Below are positions 19,886 through 25,765 of a stretch of 25,765 bases of DNA, piece after piece. Position 1 is the stretch's first letter. The number at the start of each line of letters is the position of its first letter. The notes below the pieces were generated by a model. It was not told the origin of the DNA. It made no database searches and saw only the letters and a program-made list of their open reading frames with translations. The position numbers were made by a program, and so were the translations under genes. Origin of the DNA: Bugula neritina. Its lineage: Eukaryota > Bryozoa > Gymnolaemata > Cheilostomatida > Bugulidae. The stretch is taken from the NCBI GenBank assembly GCA_964035545.1, contig CAXIUT010000275.1, forward strand, positions 1 to 25,765. The letters are read 5' to 3'.

Positions 19886-20462
19886 ATGTAAAGGGCAATC
19901 CCACAATCATTATCAAAAGATATGCCCGAAAAGGCTGGGTTAAAAAGGTTTAAAATTGACTTAATAAAGGGAATAGTTTATTTATTTAATAGCTATTCAA
20001 GATATTGTGAATATTTGATATTCAACAGATTAAAAAATGGTCTCATGATTCTAGAATCAGAAGAAATTATATTTGACATATAAACAGGACTTCTCAATGA
20101 GAAAAACATCTTAAATAACAGTACTAACTTAGGAAGCCTAAATATATTGTTATAAACCATGAAATTTAGAGTCAAATAGTATAATTGTCGATAAAATTAC
20201 ATTGATTGATTCTAAATTAAGCTGATCAATTTATTAAATAGAAAAACAAAAAGATGATACTCTTCAGAAATGGTTGTATAAACTAACTGATCTTCAAAAC
20301 TTTTTCCAAAAACTACAATAAATCAAAAGGTAAATATCTTAAAGCAAATTCTTATCATGGTTTCAAATTGTTTAAGAAGATAAATATTGGAAACTAAATG
20401 CTAATATAGATGAAATAAGACCACAACAAAAGCTCCCCAAAAAAAGGCAAGATTAACAATGA
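19886..20462 (+). CDS. Unrecognised protein, about 173 aa
   Basis: The ORF starts MERAIPQSLSKDMPEKAG at 19886 and is open to about 20186. A second, clearly coding-like frame (KDDTLQKWLYKLTDLQNFF to TGA at 20460) follows. The only GT..AG joining them in frame is 55 nt (20187-20241), much longer than other introns here, so a frameshift is possible. The first part has alternating strand-like hydrophobic patches (GIVYLFNSYSRYCEYLIFNRL, LMILESEEIIFDIETG); the second is an amphipathic helix. The order loosely recalls a PH domain (beta strands then a Trp-bearing helix), but I would not assign it. The frame is also open upstream of the ATG, so the N-terminus may be longer. Confidence 0.45.
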
Positions 20463-20551
20463 TAGAAACGCAAAACCCATTTAACAAAAACTAATTAAAC
20501 TTTTTATTCAATGAATTGATCTAAATATAATTGTAAATTTAATTTTAAATT

Positions 20552-21358
20552 ATGTAAAAATAGTCTCAACAATCACCCAACAACCTAATCCTCATTCGCC
20601 ACGGACAATCCAACTTCAACAGGGGATATTACGACTACCTCTCAACTCAAAACCTCAACTACACATAAATCCTCTGGTAAGATGCCTTGATTAAATTCCC
20701 TAAAATGCATTAAATCGTATGCTATGCCTAAAAACACATTGACGCTCCTCTATCTCAATAAGGAATCTAACAATGCCAACTAACAAAAAACTAACTAAAA
20801 GATTAATAAATCGATCTTGTTCTAGTCTCACCATACCAAAGAGCCCTTGAGACTTGTCAGAATATATTTGGAGATAGAAAGGTTAAAATCTAGGTGCATC
20901 CTATTTTTGCCTAAGTATTCAGGTATGCATGTGATGTGAGTCATTAATTATAAAGAAAGAGGAAATAATTTATTAATTTTGATTTTAGTCATATGGAAGA
21001 TAAAGACTAACTATGGTTTATATAAAACTTGTCACCAAAACATAAATAAACCTGGTAAAAACATCAATAATAAAATCAAAATGTAAAACAAAAACAACTA
21101 AAACTTCTATAACTACTCAAAAATAACATCATCTACTAATCACCATCATAACTAAGATCAAGAATGAATAAAGCCAAATTGGTACTAGAGTAATATCATA
21201 AAAAATATAATAAAATTGCTGTTGTATCTCACTTCTATATCTGTCGAACTTTGATCGCAGAAGAATTTACTGTTGATGGAGATATCGTTAACCCTAAAAT
21301 TATTGTCAATGCCAAACCATATCATACCTCAGTTGAAGAAATCATGAAATTCAAGTGA
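20552..21358 (+). CDS. Histidine phosphatase (phosphoglycerate mutase-like) family protein (268 aa)
   Basis: Single exon, ATG at 20552 to TGA at 21356-21358. The N-terminal catalytic motif LILIRHGQSNFN carries the nucleophilic His17. IDAPLSQEGIEQC and VLVSPYQRALETC follow in the family order, then the second catalytic His in IAVVSHFYICRTL near residue 225. The acid/base region is conserved enough to predict activity on a phospho-metabolite or phosphoprotein. The insert between the two halves (QRKRKEFINFDF to HQEENQNVK) is long and charged. The resemblance is to the eukaryotic small-molecule or DET1/TFIIIC-tau55-type branch, not to glycolytic PGAM, but the substrate is unknown. UAR = Glu gives natural sequences such as LKDEEIDLVLVSPY. 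Confidence 0.88.
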
Positions 21359-21461
21359 TTATACTTAAACTTATCTATAGCTCTTCATTTGATATATTTG
21401 AAAAGAGATATTTAAAATAGGATTGATAATAAGAACAAACTATCATTTAAATACCATCTTT

Positions 21462-21905
21462 TCATAACTTTTCACCTAAATTTCTTAAGCACTGATCTAT
21501 TGAGTTATTTACTGCAGCCATCTTCCGAGATAACAATCGGTTAAAACTGTGATATTTCATCGATTGCCTACGATCTCTATCAATCCTCTACATCTGCTCA
21601 ACTACAGCATGCTCAACCAAACCAACTCTCCCATCTCTCACATTCTCAGGAATAGGCCATTCGCCATCAGTAAAACTTACCTCGTCCTCAAAAAGCTCAA
21701 CTCCACAAAGAACTTAACCAACATTTACTCTCATTCCTTCAAATTGTTTATACAACTCCTCTGCAGTCTCAAGAGAAGGACTAACAGTCGCCTCATCCAA
21801 TTTTTTTCTTATCTAACTGTCTCTTTAAAGAATTTTAGTCAATCGAAGGGTCATTTTATCTAGTTCCCGCTAGCGATGCAACTCAGAATCTAACTATTAC
21901 TACAT
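21462..21905 (-). CDS. Helical protein of unknown function (147 aa)
   Basis: Minus-strand single-exon ORF, ATG at 21905 (a second in-frame ATG at 21854), TGA at 21462. Less AT-rich than its neighbours. Helical N- and C-terminal thirds (REEL/KILQRDSQIRKKLDEA; SFNRLLSRKMAAVNNSI) flank a central acidic part (VELFEDEVSFTDGEWPIPENV). It lies 37 bp downstream of the thymidine kinase stop in the same direction, but ciliate genes are transcribed singly. It converges with the phosphatase gene. A standard-code ORF on the opposite strand (21549-21863) is its antisense shadow. No family recognised. Confidence 0.7.
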
Positions 21906-21942
21906 TAATATTTATAAATAACCAAAGTAATCATTCAGATAA

Positions 21943-22610
21943 TCATTCAGCTAATTGTTCGCTCATTGTTTCTCCTTCAGGATTGTTTTTCATCATAGTT
22001 TGCTTATTTAGCTCACAATTTAAGAGGTTTTTTCTATCAAAACTCTTTTCTTCAATGAAAAAACATCCGCGACAAACTGGCTTATACATATCTGCTCCTC
22101 CTATGATTTGAACCTATTTGCTCTAGCTTACTCTCTTCGTAAATGCTGCTTCTTTTGTGCAATAGACACAAATAGCATTTAGTTTTGTAACCTTTTCAGC
22201 TTTTGGAACCAATTCAACTATATTTCCAAATGCCTTTCGCTAGAATGTGCCATCAAGAGCAGCCACCACCACACTTTTCCCTAAATTAGCCACTTATTCA
22301 CAGAACTCAACTATGTCTTCAAAAAATTGTCCCTAGTCAATCCCAATCACATCATAATCTTGTAGCTTGTCAACAATAGGCATCAAGGCAGTAACTTTGC
22401 TTGCTTTTTTGGTGATTCTAAATAAAAGAAGAACTACTTATCATGAGTGACCATTTCTTCAAGTTCAGAGTAACGATTGTCATGTGCAAAATTGAGGACA
22501 TGACAACGTTTATGAGCATGTTCAAAACGACGTATTTTTCTTAGAAGTTCTGAACTTTTTCCACTAAACATGGGTCCATAGATAAGTTAAATACTCCCTC
22601 TAACTTGCAT
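21943..22610 (-). CDS. TK1: Thymidine kinase, TK1 type (215 aa)
   Basis: Two exons with a 20-nt intron at 22418-22437; ATG at 22610, TGA at 21943. All TK1 features are present: P-loop [15 protein letters not shown] near residues 9-23, THDK, the catalytic [15 protein letters not shown] (Glu86 from TAG at 22333-22335), [14 protein letters not shown], and the lasso-loop zinc site CVYC..VCRGC with TKR and [13 protein letters not shown] between. It phosphorylates thymidine to dTMP in the cytosolic salvage pathway, and in dividing ciliates it supplies macronuclear and micronuclear S phase. Reading TAG as Gln would destroy the catalytic base, so this gene is one of the best tests of the code. It is divergently transcribed from the aldehyde dehydrogenase gene. 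Confidence 0.96.
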
Positions 22611-22816
22611 TTTAATTTAATTTATAATTCCTTTTGGAGGGATTTTATTTCAAATCAATATCCACTCCCACGTCAACACAAAACCATATCTAATCCAAAA
22701 AAACAACTCACAATCTGATCAATCGAAGACTATCTCAAAAAATCTCTAGATTTTATTTTTTAAAATAGCAGTCCATTTTTGATATTCCTTCATTGATTAT
22801 AAAAGATCATAAAAAT
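22611..22816. promoter_or_regulatory. Divergent promoter region between thymidine kinase and aldehyde dehydrogenase
   Basis: 206 bp between two divergent start codons. The minus strand contains short readable pieces (an ATG near 22793 gives about 24 codons), but they do not join to the kinase frame, which is closed by TGA 14 codons upstream of its ATG. No specific site recognised. Confidence 0.45.
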
Positions 22817-24139
22817 ATGAAATCATTCTTATCTCGATCACCTTTTACAGGACATATATTCGAACAAATCCCTTTCTGTTCTTCACCACATATTCAATAG
22901 CAATTACTCTTAGCCAGCAAAGGATATTAATTGCACAGTAAAAGATCAATTAAAGAGAAACAGGGATTGATTGGATCGGTAGGTAAGATGCTTCAAAAAA
23001 GAAAATAAGCTATTATTCAAGTATTTGGATAAGAAACAGGTAGAATTCGTGAATAAGTTGAATATTAAATCAATCAAACAACCAAATTATGCGATTTCTA
23101 TAGTCAGTATCGACAAGGTTTACTTACTTTTAATGTTAAAACAAACGCAAAAAAGAAAACTCTGATCAAATTAACTCCATTAGGCACAGTTTATTTTATA
23201 ATTCCATCAAACTATCCTCTATTAATTACTTTCTCGAAAATATTGCCCCAATTATTACTAGGCAATACAGTACTCATCCGTCCAAGTTATAATACTCCAT
23301 GCACATTGAAATTTATAGATAAAGCTATAAAACAAATAGGCCTATAACTAGGATAATATCAAACTATTTTTAATAGTTAATAACAATTCTAGTAAATTAT
23401 TGAAAATAAACAAATAATCGGAGTCAACTGCAGTGCTAGCAAATAAATAAGCTCTAAAGTAGCTTCAATAGCTGGAAAATGTCTAAAACCTTGGAATATA
23501 TCAACATAGTCTAGAAGTTTATTAGTTATAATGGAAGATGGTAGTTGCTAAAAAGCTATTGACTAGATTTTCAAACCTGGAATTCTATGTGGAGGGTAAG
23601 GATTCGGACCAAGAAAAGTTATTATCCATGAATCAGTTTATGAAAAGTTCAAAGAATTGTTGATGAATAAGTTAGAATCATTGATAGCTGGTGATCCTAT
23701 GAATAATGATATAAGTTTGGGACCTTTGCCTCGTTTGGAGCTCTTTAATGAGATATAAAACAATCTTAATTATTTATCAGGCTAATCTAGAGTTATTTAT
23801 CAAAAAAAGGGAATAAAACAACCATTTTTTCCACCAACAATATTTGAATCAGTTTAAAAATTGACATAAAATAACATAAAAGGTTTGGTTTTTGAATTAA
23901 TAAAAGTAAAATCAACTTAAAGTTTGATATCTCTTAGTAATAACATTGATTCAACCTCTATATTTATATTTAGTCAACAAAACTACAAGCATATTTTGTA
24001 AAAATTGGATACAGGAAGTATATTTATCAACAACTTCGACTACTTCAATCCAAAACATGTAGTTGGTTCTAAAATATTTAAATAAGGTTCAGGTTCAGTT
24101 AAACTTTTTGGAAACATTAAGACACAATATATAAACTGA
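22817..24139 (+). CDS. Divergent aldehyde dehydrogenase family protein (440 aa)
   Basis: Single-exon ORF, ATG at 22817 to TGA at 24137. Motifs in family order: a Gly-Glu-Glu-Thr-Gly segment (residues about 70-75), LTPLGTVYFIIPSNYPLLITF (P-x-NYP), GNTVLIRPS (GNTVVxKPS with Lys to Arg), SKVASIAGKCLKPW, GILCGG (candidate nucleophile Cys258), VIIHESVYEKFKELL, AGDPMNNDISLGPL and GSGSVKLFG. The conserved LELGG carrying the general-base Glu is replaced by STES, and the Lys that binds NAD(P) ribose/phosphate is Arg. The nucleophile motif is spaced unusually (GILCGGEGFGPRK). At 440 aa it is shorter than the usual 480-500. It may be an inactive or specialised ALDH; the fold call is good, the activity call is not. 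Confidence 0.85.
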
Positions 24140-24274
24140 TCTCAAATACTACAATATTTAACATCAATTATCATTATCTTTAAAAGATTGATTATCATGT
24201 ATTATAGATTATGAATATTGATATGTATTATTCGTTATATTAGATAATATATGGTAATAATCACTATTCTTGTT

Positions 24275-25504
24275 TCAATGACGAAAGACTGCATTTATTT
24301 ATCTTTTTTGTCTTTTATCCAAATGTTGTATATTTTTATAAGCTCCTTTCTTGGGTGCTCTCTACATTAACTTCCCAAAAAGACCGTTCTGATTACATAT
24401 TATCTTCTGAATCTTGTTAAATCTTATTTAACTCTGAGATACACTTTTATTCCTGATCCTTGAATTACAAATATTCTCATTTTTCTTTGCATATTTTATT
24501 ACATCTTTATTTATAGTTGATTTATTCGATTAAGTAGCCAATGATTAGCTCAAATTTTATGACTTTTTTCTTTTTTGTTTTTGTCCCTAATCCCTCAGTC
24601 TAATCACTTCTGTTTTTAGCATTTAATATCTAAGTTTTAATTCCTCTTTTTATTATATTTATTTATTCAATAGTCTTTTAGTTGCAATTTCTGATTACTT
24701 CATTTTACTAATACTCTTATCTTTTTAATACAAATTTTCAGTCATTTTTATTTTTTATTCTTTGTTTTTAGTCATAGTATAAAGCAATTATTTTTCTTTA
24801 CTTATAAATTAAATCGATTTATCTTTATTTCTATTGATCTAAATATTCTAATTAAGTTTTTTCTCAACAAAAAACATAAATTACTTATGTTTGATATCAA
24901 TCATTGATTCAATATCTTTTGTTTTTGATTATTTGTTTTTTATTTATTATTTTATCATCAACAACAACGTATCCTGTTTCTACTGCAGATGTCCTAACTC
25001 ACTAAACAAGTCTTTCATCAACTATCTGTTCCTTTATTTTTATTTTTTATCAATGTTCAGTAAAGATTTTTGATTTTCTTTATCAATTAACTACATCTCT
25101 TAAGCAATTTCATAACCAAGAATATCTTTAAATTTGCATAATCTTTTGGTAGTAAATTAAAGTTTAGACTCCAATTTTTATATTTCCTCTTTATTTTTGT
25201 ATTTATCCTAATCATATTTATTTTGAATTTAATCTACCTCTATTTCTAATAGATTTTTTTCCTCTTTAATTCTTTTAAAATTTTACTAAAAATCAAGAAC
25301 AACCCGACACTTCTTAACCTAACTCTGACGAATCATATTTTTACAGATAGGACATTTAGGAAATGCCTCGTGTCCAAAAAGTTCTTTTTTACAGCTTTAA
25401 CAAACTAGATGCTGATTTTAGCAGATAATAGTAGGATACCTATCTTGACTATTGAAATCAAGGAAGCAAAGAAAACAAGTGAAGTCGTATTTTTGAAATA
25501 ACAT
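24275..25504 (-). CDS. RING finger coiled-coil protein (409 aa)
   Basis: Uninterrupted minus-strand ORF, ATG at 25504 to TGA at 24275. The N-terminal zinc-binding domain reads CFLC, CENQHLVCESC, CPIC (residues about 10-54), a RING-type cross-brace with the second His on NQH. The long remainder is a Glu/Lys coiled coil (heptads from residue 70 to 290) and ends with a basic tail (RAPKKGAY..KRQKREINAVFRH). This RING plus coiled-coil order, without a visible B-box, resembles TRIM-like or RNF E3 ubiquitin ligases. It is the last gene before the right telomere, with its start 168 bp from the array, so its promoter must lie in the short subtelomere. It converges with the aldehyde dehydrogenase gene (135-bp spacer). 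Confidence 0.85.
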
Positions 25505-25672
25505 GGCTAACTACCTTATTCAAATTAATATAAAAGGAAAATATTTAAATATATATTATGCGCTAATTTATATATCATATTAAAGAATTATTTAAAAGGA
25601 TAGTTTTAAAAGTTATTTAAAATAATGTTGTAAAGTAAATATTTTAAAAATTTAAATAATTATGAATTGTTA

Positions 25673-25765
25673 GGGGTTGGGGTTGGGGTTGGGGTTGGGG
25701 TTGGGGTTGGGGTTGGGGTTGGGGTTGGGGTTGGGGTTGGGGTTGGGGTTGGGGTTGGGGTTGGG
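25673..25765. repeat. Right telomere, (GGGGTT)n
   Basis: Perfect GGGGTT hexamers to the end of the window, in right-end orientation. Unique sequence ends at 25672 only 168 bp from the nearest coding sequence. It is the same unit and orientation as the two internal arrays. Confidence 0.97.

Noticed and set aside
21549-21863. 104-aa standard-code ORF on the plus strand
   Set aside because: It is the antisense shadow of the 147-aa minus-strand protein, which has better composition and uses TAA/TAG as Glu.
4098-25504. Reading in-frame TAA/TAG as glutamine (code 6)
   Set aside because: Invariant catalytic Glu in TK1, the kinase alphaC, Walker B and the Memo motif would all become Gln at once; Glu fits every case.
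1-25765. tRNA, rRNA, CRISPR arrays or insertion sequences
   Set aside because: No cloverleaf with the conserved tRNA boxes, no rRNA-like GC-rich conserved stretch, no spaced direct-repeat array and no transposase motif was found by eye on either strand.

Overview
The window looks like macronuclear DNA of an oligohymenophorean ciliate, most likely a peritrich. It starts with (CCCCAA)n and ends with (GGGGTT)n. TGA is the only stop codon. In-frame TAA and TAG are frequent, and they repeatedly fall where conserved families need glutamate: TK1 ID-E-GQFF, the MutS Walker B LLD-E, Memo E-HSL-E-MHLPY, the kinase alphaC Glu and the kinase LVM-E-F. That is the peritrich code (UAR = Glu, NCBI table 30), not the usual ciliate UAR = Gln. 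All proteins below are read that way. Under the standard code every gene appears shattered, so standard-code ORFs in this window are mostly misleading. Introns are tiny GT..AG introns. Nine are exactly 20 nt; the others I propose are 21 to 34 nt, plus one doubtful 55 nt case.

Layout. 1-75 is the left telomere. 76-3760 holds minus-strand coding sequence of unrecognised function; its last ORF runs open into the telomere. 4098-5556 holds two tandem LCCL-RING paralogues. 5638-13215 is dense: Memo, a SHIPPO-repeat ciliary protein (minus), a dual-specificity phosphatase fold without its catalytic cysteine, two small ORFs, a ULK-like kinase and a TBC RabGAP with a possible myristoyl/palmitoyl N-terminus. 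At 13267-13350 and 14438-14516 lie two internal G4T2 arrays in right-end orientation. Between them is a coiled-coil ORF that abuts the first array without a normal 5' region. 14525-16416 holds further Glu/Lys-rich coiled-coil genes. 16563-19583 (minus) encodes an MSH4-like MutS protein with an eroded P-loop. Then come an unknown ORF, a histidine-phosphatase protein, a small coiled-coil protein (minus), thymidine kinase (minus), a divergent aldehyde dehydrogenase and a RING/coiled-coil protein (minus). 25673-25765 is the right telomere.

Interpretation. Genes are packed with about 40 to 300 bp between them, without operons, and each should be transcribed singly. The contig may be one chromosome with true interstitial telomeric repeats. 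It may instead be a head-to-tail join of a complete 13.3 kb chromosome (1-13350) with two chromosomes lacking their left ends. Sequence alone cannot decide this; the broken coding context at 13351 favours a join. Intron calls rest on reading-frame restoration and protein similarity judged by eye, with no transcript or database search.
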